From positions 9,585,347 through 9,649,346 of the forward strand of contig CM038922.1 of NCBI GenBank assembly GCA_021904315.1: DNA of 64,000 nucleotides, written 5' to 3'. Both the position numbers and the translations under genes were made by a program. Below the pieces are notes generated by a model, which had not been told where the DNA came from, did not search any database, and saw only the letters and a program-made list of their open reading frames with translations. Shown one piece after another: positions 48,349 to 60,640 of this stretch. Each line of letters opens with the position of its first letter. The first letter of the stretch is position 1. This DNA is from Sphagnum magellanicum. Its lineage: Eukaryota > Streptophyta > Sphagnopsida > Sphagnales > Sphagnaceae.

Positions 48349-48891
48349 ATAAAAATTGCACATAGTGTATACTAGACTACAATGATACATGTGTTAGTAT
48401 CTCAATTTACAACAATGTTCACATTTTCTAAAAACCATGGCAACATAGGTTGTATGTTTGAGGGTTGAAGATTGTTAACAATTTTCAACTTTTTTTTGAC
48501 TTGTCACTCTAGATAGCACTACATACATTAATCCTTTTGTAAAAGATTCACAAATATATATCATTACTTTGGATGATATCGTTGCACTTTGGGATTTGTG
48601 CCTTATAATTACATAACATAACGTTAAAGGAAATGATGTTTTGTAAAAATGTCCTTGAAAATCATATTTATTTTGAATTGATTTTTTTCAAACTATTTAC
48701 ATGTGACTTGATGGATTGAATGCAACAAAAATGTTGTAAACATTATCTTTTAAATTGAACTCCAACTTTGTTATGATTCTAGTGGTTCCATTTGCAGCAC
48801 CAACATGGACACCCAAAAGCTTGACGAGATGTAGCCTACCTCCACTAAATATTTAAGGTTCATGAGACCTTATTTGACCCATGAACAACCA

Positions 48892-49757
48892 TGAGGTCTC
48901 ATGTTTGTGATTCATGAACATTATTATTTTTTAATTAAAAATAATAATGCAATGCCCACTTATAAAATTTTCTCCTCTTTCACATGATAATATTTTTTTC
49001 ATTTTAAAAATATTGTTTTATTACTCAACAAGTACCCCAAAAAAAAAATTGAAAGGATTTCCAACCAAAAGTCTTAAATTCCTAAATGGTTTTAGATTCA
49101 ATAGATGTATATCAATAACATTCACCACAAAAACAAAATCACCCCAAAATTCCCCCAACCCTAGATTTGAAATATGTTTGTATTTTTCATATTTTGTGAC
49201 AAGTATTATTTTGTTGAAAATGTATTCCATATATTCAAGTTCTTCAATGTTTATTATATTTTATTAAAAATTTGACTATATTTTAAAATAATAATAATAA
49301 TCCAAGATTTGGTGTCCATATGTTACCAAAAACATTATTACAAAAAATTAATTTGTGACTATATTTTTTGGGGGGCGTAGTGTGCTTTCACCATTTAATG
49401 AAGATCTAATGGAAATGTGATGAACATTAGTAGTGAATTTGGACTTTGATGGATGTTTAATGGATTTCTTTAGTAGACTTTAATGGAGATCTAGTGGACA
49501 ATTGTAATGGATCTAGACTTCAATGAACTTTTCGGGGATTTCATAATTAGTGGATTTTAGTGGACATCCAATGGACATTAGTAATAAATATGGACTTTAG
49601 TGAACTTTTAGTGGACACTTGTAGCGTATGTGGATTTGAATGGACATTAGTGGGTCTTTTTAATGACCTTTAATGGAAATTTGGTGGACACTAGTAGGGA
49701 TGTGGACATTAGTGAATATTTTTTATGCATAAAATATTTAATCCCTTGGATATGGAT
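48892..49757. repeat. Dispersed repeat R2, copy 2
   Basis: Collinear with 36,540-37,454, including the terminal GTGGACATTAG array and the final CCCTTGGATATGGAT. It lacks the AT-rich block and CACTACACC end that follow copy 1, so it is a partial copy. Confidence 0.8.
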
Positions 49758-52291
49758 TGTGGATTAGTTTGATTGGCAATAAGCAACAATGTAATATAAA
49801 TGAAACATTATGATTATACTACAATCACCTTTGAGGCATTTTATTCATTTGCAATTCTATAGTACATTGTTTTGATTAAAATTCAAGAAAGAATTAGAAT
49901 ATATGTTTTAGGCTAGTGTTGTCATGGTGTTTAGCAATCATGGTCACATTGATCATCACCAAACTATTCCTTCAAGCAATGGGCTTTTACACCCAAGTGT
50001 GGGGCCAAGTGTGGTGCACAATGCACACAAATGATCATTCAACTAGTAGCTAAGATCTAATTTGTTGGCTTTGAATATGCCATTGCACTTGAAGTTCAAG
50101 AGTTTTAAATGCTTATATGATGTTGTTGAATTGTGGTCAATCAAGGATACCTAACATAACTATTGCAAATATTACAAGCCATATACACAACAAAAAAACC
50201 ATCGACATCAAAACCATAATATACGTAAGAAAGTTTTGATTTTTTATCTACATATGTTGCAAGTTTATTGAACATGATAAAAAATTACATGTGTTAGTGG
50301 TCTCTTAGCTCTCAAATTTGCATCCATATGCAACAAACTCCATTTGATCCATCTCTAACAAACACATCATGTGATCAATTCCTCTTTCACCAACAACAAT
50401 TTAACTAATCAAAATATGTTACCTTCACTCCTTGTCATTTTGCCTCCGTCTTTATGATTTAAACCTTAACTTAGGGTTTACATTCATCATTTTTCACCAC
50501 ATAAGTGTATGTGGCAAAAACCTGCCCAACAAATTGGTGGAAAAATTCAAATTGAACAATTTCAAATCAAAGAAGAATATGGCATTGACTATTTTCATGT
50601 ACTCTTTAATTATTTGAATTTGTCAACCCTAAGCTCATGTGTACACTATTCATTCAAGTTGGTTCCTAGGATGGGGTTGGTGATGAAGCAATTGAATTCC
50701 TTGAAACCTTAAGCTAGTTGATGTTCTTGTATTGTTATTGTGTTAGTATTACTATATTGGTGTTAGTTTTTCTACTAATGTTGTTAATATAAGGTTGTTT
50801 TAAAGTCATTGTTTTATCTCAATGTTGTAGTTATAAAATTGTTGGGTGTTATGCAATAGGAAGGTGTGTAACCAAATCTTTTACTTTTGTGGAATTTTAA
50901 AATACATTTGTGGGTGATGTCATTGTAGCTGAAATGGGCAAGTGTATGTTCATGAACAAAAAATTGAAACATGGTTATCAAAACCAATGTGACGCGACCA
51001 TTTTGCATTGAATGTCATGTCGACATTTGTTTTGACAAGTTGGTTGTGTTCATTAAAATTGATGCAAGAAATTTTTTCATTACACATGGGCTTCCCTCAT
51101 TATGTATGGCGACAAAAAATGGATTTGGTCACCATAAGATTAGCAATTGAATTTTTTTTATCATTGGAAGATTGATGATTGAAACTTTTTGGTTGCCATA
51201 AGATTGGTGACTTTTTGGTTGCCAATTTTGTGGTGATCTTCTTTGATTTTTGAAAATAATCAGTTAAGAGTTAGAACTAGTTTGTTTTATTTTTTAGATC
51301 CATCATTAGAGGGTCAAAACTATTTTTTTATTTTTTGAGAACCAATAGTTGAAGGTCAAAACCAGTTTTTTAATGTTTGAAAATTGTTTCTTTGGTTTTT
51401 GAGAACCATTAATCAGTCAACCAATTTTTTGATTTTTGAAAATTTTCAGTTGTGAGTATATGTGTCCCCTAACCCTTACTTTCTCATTTTGCATGAAGCC
51501 ATTGACATCAAAATGCCAAGGAGAAGATTTAATGCAAAAAATATATTTTTTAAAAAAACCAAAAAATATATTTCCCAATATTTGTTTAGGAAAAAGGTCT
51601 ACTTTTAGACCCTTCTACTATAACTAACTTAACACAACAATTTTGTGAGATTAATTATTTTGTGAGATAATTTTCATTTTGTTTTTGTTTTACAAGGATG
51701 AATATTTTGATTTTGATTATTTATTTTCTTGGTTTGTCAAGTTCATGCTTTCATTTAAAGTTGGTTTGAATTTTGCTACATTGACCTAATCAAATTCAAA
51801 TTATAGCATAGAATGCAAAACAATCTCAATAAGTTTATCATTTATCACCATGTTTTTAACTAGTCAATTTTAGGGTAATAAAAGTAAAATCAAATGGCTT
51901 GTGGCATGATGGTTCTGGCATTTAAATGACATCCATAAGGAAGATAAATATTCAACATACTAAATTAGAAACACATGGTAGTTAGCATGGTGAAGGCCAA
52001 AGTGGATCCTTAGTTATGTAATAAATGTTTTTATAGTGAATTCTACATGATCTTAAAATTCAAAATACCAAAATTTGGCTAATTTTTGGCTACATTACAA
52101 TAAACCCAAACACATGAAAAAAATGACTAGCCATTTGTTAGCGAATATGGGTTGGCATGTCCCCACCAAAAGGCAAACATGTAAACCATATGCTAACAAA
52201 CACGCAGATGGCAACAAATAACCTTGGATTTACTGTTAACCTATAACTTTTCATTAAAAGAAATATACCCCATGGCCTTTCTAATGAACAC
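49758..52291. other. Anonymous AT-rich DNA with a decayed tandem array
   Basis: Nothing gene-like. Between about 51,240 and 51,450, units of roughly 70-75 bp with TTTTTGAGAACCA-AGT-GGTCAAAACCA repeat imperfectly three to four times. Confidence 0.5.
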
Positions 52292-52884
52292 TAGTAGATG
52301 TGGACTTAATTCCTACAAAACTATTCCACACTACTATAACAACATATTTGCATTATAATATGCACAAATTCATAGTTCCTACCTTGATTTTAAACACACA
52401 TGCCATTACAGTTCATTAAAACACTAGATTCATGGTTATTTCATATAACCAGAATTTGCACTTGAAAATACAATGTAGAAAAAATATAAAACAAAATACT
52501 AATTCATTTCATTATATTTTTTATACTACAAAAAATTCACATAACAATATGAATATGAAATCATTGCAGAAGTTTATACATTTCTGATTTATTGAAAACT
52601 TCCATCAAAATATAGCAAAATTCCATGTTCAATTAAAATGAAATCAACACAATAAGATAAAATCTGTGTATATCAAAAACAGAATCTATGGTTTTCCACT
52701 ACAAAGTACCTAGACATCTCTTCCTTCCTCCAAAATTCCCATCTTTGGGCAATCCCCAAGTCACATCAACATGACTCAAAACTAAACAAGAATTCAAAAT
52801 TCAAACCTACAATGTTCAATGGACAATCCCTCTCCTAAATGCCTTGTTCATCCAAAATAATGTAATAAGCCTACCCCCTTAACA
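52292..52884 (-). repeat. Gypsy C 3' LTR, about 593 bp
   Basis: On the minus strand it opens TGTTAAGGGGGTAGG just after AAAAGGGGTAT (purine tract, 52,885-52,895). It aligns throughout with 17,770-18,396. Confidence 0.8.
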
Positions 52885-52899
52885 ATACCCCTTTTGTAT

Positions 52900-53692
52900 T
52901 CTAGATTCCATCCCCAAAATCCTTGTGAAATGACAAAAAAATTAAATGAAAGTATTGTGCAACAATCTAGGATTCTGGCTTTTCCATTATAGTCTCTATA
53001 GTCTCAACTTGTATAGCAACCAGTGGTTCTGCACCCACCTCTAGATCTACAATTCTGACTTCCCCCTCCACTAACTCAATTTGTGGTTCTACTTCCAACG
53101 GTTATATCTTTGATAGCTCTGCCTATGTTGTTGGAATAGTTTCCACATGTTCCTATTCTTGTATCGTGTGTGGTTCTTTCTCATATTGGCCCCCTCCTCT
53201 AAGGTCATGTGGTTCCTCAATTTGCACTTCCTCCTCCTGAGCTATCCCATTAGGCCCTATTTCAATCTCCTCATCTTGGCATGATGCCTTAATACTTGCT
53301 GGAGTTCCATAAATAAAATCTAGAAATTTTTTTTGATATATTTCCAACTTGTACATGAGGTTCCTTTCATTAGCTTTATTGTGAACCAAATTCTTCTCCA
53401 ACTCCTTTGCAAAATACTTTTATGCAACTTCCCACCATTCCTTAAACTTTACATCAAAATCCTTCATCTTGTTCTTTGTCCTCATCAAAGTGTAATACTG
53501 CAACATCTATTCATAATCCTCCAGCCTTTTCTTTACATTACCTAGGTCCAGACTCTTCCTCTATTCATTTGCATTCTCCAACTATGCCTATAACTCTTAT
53601 AGGTTCCTTTGATACTTTCTATTTTCCTCCACCAACTTCTTTTTTTATGCTTCTACTTTCTTTTTTTAGTTCTTTAGAATTAAACAGAAAAG
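52900..53692 (-). pseudogene. Gypsy C extra 3' coding region, part
   Basis: The minus-strand text (for example 53,401-53,153) has ANERNLMYKLEIYQKKFLDF and an acidic glutamate-rich end. It sits in the same relative place as the 12,300-12,600 part of element A, where a similar ERNERLY-MI motif occurs. The far part beyond D (64,000-63,755) reads as lysine/glutamate-rich coiled coil. No known domain. Broken. Confidence 0.5.
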
Positions 53693-53697
53693 CATTC

Positions 53698-54521
53698 TGT
53701 CGCAACCCCACTTTCAGGGAAGTGTGAGGTCGCCACTCACACTCCCGAAAATGGGACTTGGAAGTCCTCCGGGATTCCCAAAAACTTAGAGCACGATTGC
53801 AAGGGTCAAAACACCTTGCATTGAAGTGTTATTTATACCGTTCGAAAGGCCTTGAAGTGTAGATGTCCAAAATGGCCTTGCATGAGCCATTTGGACATCT
53901 GTAGCACAAGTTATGGTCAAAAGAAGGGTCGAGAGTCAAACTAGCAGTTTGACTCTCGACCATTAAAAGTAGGGAATCGACCCGATTCCGGTGCGTGCAG
54001 GTAAAATACGACACATTGTTGGAAAGTTCTTGACGAGAGCTACAACTTTAGTTCAAACCTCGTCCCAATTCGAGTTCGGGGCAAGAAGTTATGATTGCCC
54101 AAAGTCCCGGGAGTCCAAATCGGGATAGTTTCGGGATTCCACCTTGGGAGTCATGGTAAAAAAAAGCCATTTGGATGCAAGTGTGACGGAGAGCTGAAGA
54201 GAATATTATATGGGGGAAGGTGGTGGCTTCCCCTGAGTCCGAGCCGTGGTGAGTCAAGTGAGTCCAAGGTCGCCCATGGCTTAGCCCAACATTAGAAGTG
54301 TGCAGAATGAATTCTAACCAACTTGTTGGTTAGATTTGGATGCAGGACCGAATAATTGAGTAAGCTTGTCCCTCTTCCTAGTCTAATCCCGGAGCTTTTA
54401 GCACACCCGTCTCACCCCCTTTAGTGCTGGAATCTGGGAGCGTGCCTCGAGTCCCAAAAATTCCGCAACTTGAGTAACTTAGCCCCAATTTGGGGCTAAC
54501 TAGGGACTTGGGAGCGCGTCA
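53698..54521 (+). repeat. Element D 5' LTR, 824 bp
   Basis: TGTCGCAACCCC to GCGCGTCA, GC-richer than surrounding DNA. Same family as solo LTRs 1 and 2. Confidence 0.95.
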
Positions 54522-54523
54522 CT

Positions 54524-54535
54524 TGGTATCAGAGC
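54524..54535 (+). other. Primer-binding site, tRNA-iMet type
   Basis: TGGTATCAGAGC, exact match to the site complementary to plant initiator methionine tRNA, two bases after the LTR. Confidence 0.93.
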
Positions 54536-54569
54536 TCCGGTTGAACTTGGGTCACTTCTTGGGAGTTTC

Positions 54570-55445
54570 GGATGGCACCCAAGAAGAATCAGAAGCAAGC
54601 TCAAAAGACCATGTTGGAGGAACCCAACGAAGATTGTGTAGTCTTGTCGAAATCAATTGGGGAGGAGGAACCAAGAACCCGGGAGGACCAAGATGAGCTC
54701 GAAAGTGAGGTGGAACAACGGAGCTCAGTCCTATTCACCTAGGAACAATTGGAAGTCCTCCTCAAGATGAATAGGCTCGACTTTAGTGAACTGGTTGCAG
54801 CCCTCAAAGGAAGAGCATCCAAGGATGCGAGGTTCCAACCAGCTAAACCCGGGAACTTCGATGGTGCTCGCAACCGCAAGGTTGTGGATGCTTAGCTTGC
54901 AGAAATGGAGGATTATTTGCATGCCACCAAGGCTAGACGGCACTCGGCCATGGAGCTTGCCCGGTCCTACTTGAAAGGCTATGCCACCACATGGTGGAGG
55001 ACAGTGAGACAAGAGGAAGGGAAGAACCATGGCTATAGTTGGGAGTTCTTCAAGGAATGCGTCGAGACCGAATTTGTTCCTAGGAACTTCAACTACATCT
55101 CAAGGTGCAAACTTCGTGACCTTGTGAATGCCATAAATGAAAATTTGAGGCAATATGTGAGGGCTTATTCCGAACTCATGCTCGAGATCCGACACATGCA
55201 TGAGTTGGACTGTGTGTGCCAATTTGTGATGGGACTTCCAACTTGGGCCAAACGAAAGCTTGAGGAAAATTGGCCCTCCTCACTATCCGAAGCCGTCACG
55301 AAAGTGGAAGGCTTCTTGGATGTGGGGCGGAATGAAAGATCTGGGTTCAAGAAGGACAACAAGTTTCTTCACAAGAAACCAAGGCATGACGGAGAATGGA
55401 ACTATGGGCAAGGAAGCCCAACAAAGGATAAGCCCAAACAATTCC
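54570..55445 (+). pseudogene. Element D gag fossil, upstream part
   Basis: Gag capsid text: LARSYLKGYATTWWRTVRQE, FKECVETEFVPRNF, LRDLVNAINENLRQYVRAYS and FVMGLPTWAKRKLEE. These are typical of plant chromovirus Retrotrans_gag domains. The reading is interrupted by CACTA-2 at 55,449. Confidence 0.88.
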
Positions 55446-55779
55446 AAGCACTAGTAGAAATCAGCCAAAATGTAACCAGTCAATTTACGACTACATGCGA
55501 CTTATAGTCGTTTGCGACTAGATTTGAGAATATTTGCAACTACAAGACCAACTTTCAACTATTTTGGTCATTTTCACAACTATGATGCAACTATTAAAAA
55601 TTTCATCTTATTGGTTACATCAATTTTGCATTTATTTTCATCCATTAATAGGTTGATATGTCCCATTAGTCACAATAGTCACCAAATTAGTTGCATCCTA
55701 AAGGTATTCTATAATGACATACGGGTATATTTTAATGTATGTACTAAAATTATATATATATATATGCATACATATGTAT

Positions 55780-56750
55780 ATTGTTCATATAATGAATTGC
55801 AAAATTAATATTTGAACTTTGAATTTTTTTATTAAAATTTGAAACTTGATATTTGAATCTGAAAATTGTTATTTCAATTGTTTAAAACATTATTTGAATT
55901 TGAAAATTTTGATTGAATATGATATTTTCAATTCAAAAAGACTGATTTGATCTAAAAATTGATTTTGAATTCTAAATTAATATTTTCGAATCCAAAAATT
56001 AATATTTCAATTCAGAAAATTATAATTGATCATAAAAATGGATTAATTTTAATATTCCATTTAATTTTGAGTATTTTTATGTGAATATGAAATTTATATT
56101 TCACCTATGAAAAATTTTCATTTATATTTTAAATAATCATTTAATTCGAACCTGAAATTTAGATTTTCAAAATTAATACTTCAAGTCTGAAAATTAATAA
56201 TTGAGTCTAAAAATGGACATTTCAATTTTGAATATTGTTATTTGAATATGAAAATTAACATTTCAATTCTGAAAATTTTTATTCAAATTCAAAAAACTTT
56301 TTTGATCTAAAAACTGATATTTGAATTCTAAATTATTATTTTTGAATCTAAAAATTATTATTTAAATTTAAAAAACTTTATTGACTCTAAAAATTGGCAA
56401 TTTGATTTTAAATATTTTTATTTCAACTTGAAATTTAATATTTGAATTTTGAAGTTTAAAATTTAAATTTTAAGAAATTATTTGACTTGAAAGTTGAAAT
56501 TGGAATTCCATATTATTATTTTGGATTCTCAGAATTAATATTTCAATTCAGAAATTTATTAATTAAGTCTTCAAATGCAAATTTTAATTTTGAATATTAT
56601 TATTTGAATCTGAAAATTAACATTTCAATTCTGAAATTTCTTATTTAACTTCTAAAAACTTCTAAAAACCGATATTTGAATTCTGAATTACTATTTTGGA
56701 ATCTTAAATTTATATTTTAATTCAAAAAATTATTGATTGAATTTCAAGGG
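55780..56750. repeat. Satellite-like AT-rich tandem array in CACTA-2, unit about 175-185 bp
   Basis: Recurring landmarks of the form CTAAAAACTGATATTTGAATT occur near 55,950, 56,296, 56,472 and 56,657. Spacings are 346, 176 and 185, so about five units. Each unit is built from shorter AAAAATTAATATTTCAATTC modules. The array ends sharply at TTTTTTTTACTAGTG (56,749-56,763), itself like a CACTA end. Confidence 0.65.
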
Positions 56751-57954
56751 TTTTTTTTACTAGTGTTATCCATAATAAATCACTTTTATAAATAATTATA
56801 AATGATTATGTTTATTAAATTTAAGTGATACTAAATAATTATTGTTATGACATAGATTTGTATATTATATAATTTATATTATTATATTAGAGGAAATTAA
56901 TTAAATAAATTAATGTGACATTACTTTAAAATCATTGTAATTACTTCATATAAGAATTAATTAGTGTGTGCATAATTATTTTCTAATTGAACATAATTAT
57001 TCACACTTTTTAATTTATAACTTCAAACCTGAATTAAAAATTTGGAAAAAATTATAGTGTAGTTGGAATAATTATTTTACTGATTTTAATTTCACGAATT
57101 ATTATACAATAATATTATCTTAAAAAATTCTGTGATTAATCATCTATGATAAATATTTTATAATAATTTTATAGTAATTATGAAAATTAATGTTATGTTT
57201 AACAAATTATTGTATTTATAGTTAATAATTACCAAGAGAAAAAAATTATTTGACCTATAATAATTTTTACAAGAATAAATGTTATTATACAATAAATAAT
57301 GTAATTAGTTGAATAATAATTCTTCAAAATTTTGTGTAAGAATTTACTTCCTAATAAAAAAATTTAATTCATTATATATAATTTTAAAATAAATATTTAA
57401 AATATTTAAATTTAAATTATAACCATTAAATTTATTTCATATTAATTATATTATATATAGCTCGATCAGATTCTGAAAAGTAATTAAATATTTTAAAATA
57501 TTTTATTATTTATGAATTATGTATTAATAACTTGTGAGTAACTAGATAGTTAGTTTGTCAAATATGAAGAAGGTATTACTTATTTAAGTAATTGATAATG
57601 AATACTGAATATTTGTAGTGCATAGTTTATAATTTAAATATATGTAAATTTCATCATTATGAACTAAATGATTATTTAATTATCTAGTACTTGAATTGTT
57701 TAAAAATCTAAAAACCCTAGAAAATAAGGGATGAAGAAAGCTTTGGAATAACAACTTAGTTTGTAAGGAAGTTGCAACTTCAAAACTTATCCCATATTGT
57801 TTGTTCTTCATTCCTATTTTGAACACTATATAAACAAAGGGGTGTGCCTATGCAATTTCACATTAAGAAGTTTGTGCACATGGGATGAGCTAATCAAAAG
57901 GCTCAACCCAAAACAAAAAAACAAATAATGCACAATTCTTAAGTACATACCTCC

Positions 57955-58150
57955 CCAACCTACTTATCTATCTAGCTAGGTAGGTACCTAGTTTGACCTA
58001 CCCATCTAGGTCAGCCTATGTACCTACCTATTTAAGTACCTACTTATATGAGTAGGTATTTATCCTAGGAAGGTAGAACCTACCTATTTACTACTTTACC
58101 TAAGTAGGTAGGTAGGTAGGTAAGGATTGTAGGCACCTATTTATGTACCT
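57955..58150. repeat. CTAC/GTAG tetranucleotide-rich tract in CACTA-2
   Basis: CCTACCTA and TAGGTAGG units in both orientations, homologous in place to 3,005-3,215. Confidence 0.75.
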
Positions 58151-58567
58151 ACCAACCTAATATTAATATTTTTATTAAATTATTTTTTTAATGCCACATG
58201 GCATATTTACATTGGGCCACGTGCCATAATATAAGATCATCCAAGTCTTTGAATTGAACGTCTTAGATTATTTCAAAATAATAATAATAATAATATAAAT
58301 AATCATATATTAAAACACGTGGCAGCACATGATTTGCCTTGAATTGTGACCAAAATAGTCGCATATTAGTTGCATGCGACAATACGTATACAGTGGAGTC
58401 AAAGGATGAAATGTATTTGTTGACTTTATACTCTTTGTCATTTGCGACTAGTTTTCACATGCGACTTGTCTTAGGCGACTAAAAGGATTTTACTTGCAAA
58501 ATGTCTCTTGCGACTAACATTTAGTCGCAAAGAGCAGTCGAAAATACATGTTTTTCTTCTAGTGAAG

Positions 58568-59295
58568 GTGCGGGGTTTAAACCCAAGGGGAACTTTGTGA
58601 AGAAGGGGGCTCCTTTCAAAGGGAGCCAACCCAAGGGACATGTTGGGGTGAAACCTAAAGGAGCATGTTTCAACTGCAACGAGATGGGGCATTACTCCAA
58701 GGATTGCCTCAAGTCTAAAGCAGGGAATGGGGGCTCTAAAGTAATTGCCCTTAATGCCAACCTAGCCCAAGCTGAATGTAATCAACTTATCTTTTTGAAG
58801 GGGAGGATTGTTGCACGGGATGTGTTATGTCTTTTGGACACAGGGGTTTCTCACAACTTCATAACCCGAGAAAGTGCCGAAAGGATGGAGCTCCACTTGG
58901 AGGAGCTCAAGGCACCCATCGAGGTGCATTTCGCGGATGGGGTCCCCCATCCCACTATGTCACAAGCAAAAGAAGTTCCTCTCCAATTAGGAAATTGGAG
59001 AGGAAAGGTGGACTTGTTGGTTTCCGCCTTGGGTGGAATGGATTGCGTCTTGGGAATGGAGTTCATCACCCAAAACAATGTGTTCATAAAAGGGCACAAT
59101 AGACTAGTTAGGATTCCTTCCAAAAGTGGGATTGTGAAAGTGAAGGTGCATGAGATGCCTTGTGTGGGTGGGCCAACCATCCATTTTATGTTAGGAAAAA
59201 CTTGGGAAAGAGAATGCGTGGGAGGTTACGGCATGTTGTGTGTGTCATGCGGGTGCTGGATGAGTATGAGCCCAAGGGAGCCACCAAGTTGGTGA
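58568..59295 (+). pseudogene. Element D zinc knuckle and protease fossil
   Basis: The zinc knuckle CFNCNEMGHYSKDC lies near 58,668-58,710. The retropepsin core follows with LCLLDTGVSHNFIT near 58,830-58,868 and CVLGMEF near 59,045, the normal gypsy layout. Confidence 0.88.
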
Positions 59296-59299
59296 CTTC

Positions 59300-60640
59300 C
59301 GCCAAGTGCATAAAGCAAGTTTTGGAAGAGTTCCTGGATGTGATGCTCGAAGAGTTGCCCAAAGACGTGCCCCCGAGAAGACGAGTTGATCATGCAATTG
59401 AGGTGATACTGGAAGTGGCACTTCCCGCTAAGGCCCCATGTAGAATGAGCCATGAGGAGTTGAAAGAGCTTAAGGTTCAACTCAAAGAACTCCTCGCAAA
59501 AGGGTATATCAAACCAAATAAATCACCATATGGGGCACCCATCCTTTTTGTTCACAAAAAGGATGGGACGTTGAGAATGTGTGTTGATTATAGAGCACTC
59601 AACAAGGCAACGGTGAAAAACCGGTATCCTTTGTGTCGAATTGATGATCTATTTGACCGTCTCTCAAAAGCCAAGGTGTTTAATAGGATTCATCTACGTT
59701 CGGGATATTACCAAATTCGGATTGCGGAAGGGGATGAAGAAAAGATTGCTTGCCGCACAAGGTATGGCTCATATGAGTTCTTGGTGATGCCTTTTGGGCT
59801 CACCAATGCACCCGCCACATTTTGCACTCTCATGAATGACATTTTCTGGGAATGACTTGATGATTTTGTGGTCGTCTACATAGACGACATTTTGATCTAT
59901 AGTGACTCCTTGGAGGACTAAAAGAAAACAAGTTGTATGCCAAGCTCGAGAAGTGCGAATTTGGGGTGACGGAAGTGGACTTCCTTGGGCATAGGATAAC
60001 TCAAGAAGGCTTGAAGATGGATGATCACAAGGTCAAGGCAATTGTGGATTGGGAACCACCCAAGTCGGTGCCGGCCTTAAGATCTTTTTTGGGATTGGCC
60101 TCTTATTATCATAAATTCATCAAGAACTTTGCGAAGATAGCCGCGCCTTTGACAAACCTCTTGAAGAAGTTCACCGTCACTTACAAATGGGAAGAAGCAT
60201 GCGACGAAACCTTTGAGACCTTGAAAGCTATTTTGGTGAAGGCACCCGTGTTAAAGTTGCCCGACTTTGACAAGGATTTTGAGATCCATTCCGATGCCTT
60301 CAACTTCGTAATTGGAAGAATCCTAGTGCAAGAAGGAAAACCGATGGCATTTGAGAGCAAGAAGTTGAGTGAAACGGAACCAAGGTGGCCAACACATGAA
60401 AAGGAAATGTGGGCGGTCATACATTGCCTTAAGACTTGGGGCCATTACATAGGCTCCAAAGATGTGGTAATGTGGACCGACAATGTGACCTTGAAGTACT
60501 TTGCCACTCAACCCAAGTTGTCCTCAAAGCAAGTGAGATGGCAAGACACATTGGCCTTGTTCAATGTGGATATTCGACACAAGCCCGGGAAGGATAATGT
60601 GGTGCCCGACACGTTAAATCGAAAACACCAACTTAGAGTG
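59300..60640 (+). pseudogene. Element D reverse transcriptase and RNase H fossil
   Basis: [52 protein letters not shown] and a YIDDILIYS-type catalytic motif near 59,878 mark reverse transcriptase. VDFLGHRI and SFLGLASYYHKFIKNFAKIA follow. RNase H reads FEIHSDAFNFVIG, ESKKLSETEPRWPTHEKEM and WTDNVTLKYF, ending HKPGKDNVVPDTLNRK. Confidence 0.9.

Larger units (their letters stand above)
45701..48891. other. Anonymous AT-rich DNA with three SINE-like heads
   Basis: Apart from the tRNA-like pieces listed separately and an (AT)n run at 48,165-48,190, nothing recognised. Short ORFs here are not convincing. Confidence 0.5.
55449..58564. mobile_element. CACTA-2, non-autonomous CACTA transposon, 3.1 kb
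   Basis: It begins CACTAGTAGAAATCAGCC and ends TGTTTTTCTTCTAGTG, perfect CACTA/TAGTG termini. A 3-bp target duplication AAG flanks it (55,446-55,448 and 58,565-58,567). Subterminal regions are dense in TGCGACTA/TAGTCGCA motifs in both orientations, likely transposase-binding sites. Its right part (56,765-58,564) is homologous to CACTA-1. The left part holds a tandem array not found in CACTA-1. No transposase coding. It interrupts D between capsid and zinc knuckle. Confidence 0.95.

Noticed and set aside
48947-49267. 106-codon ORF in repeat R2
   Set aside because: AT-rich, no domain, and not kept open in the other R2 copy.
50762-50776. TTTTTCTACTAATG resembling the CACTA family right end
   Set aside because: No left end or subterminal motifs nearby; could be chance in T-rich DNA.
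54048-54295. ORFs inside D's LTRs, repeated at 63,268-63,549
   Set aside because: They mirror LTR sequence in both copies and carry no domain.
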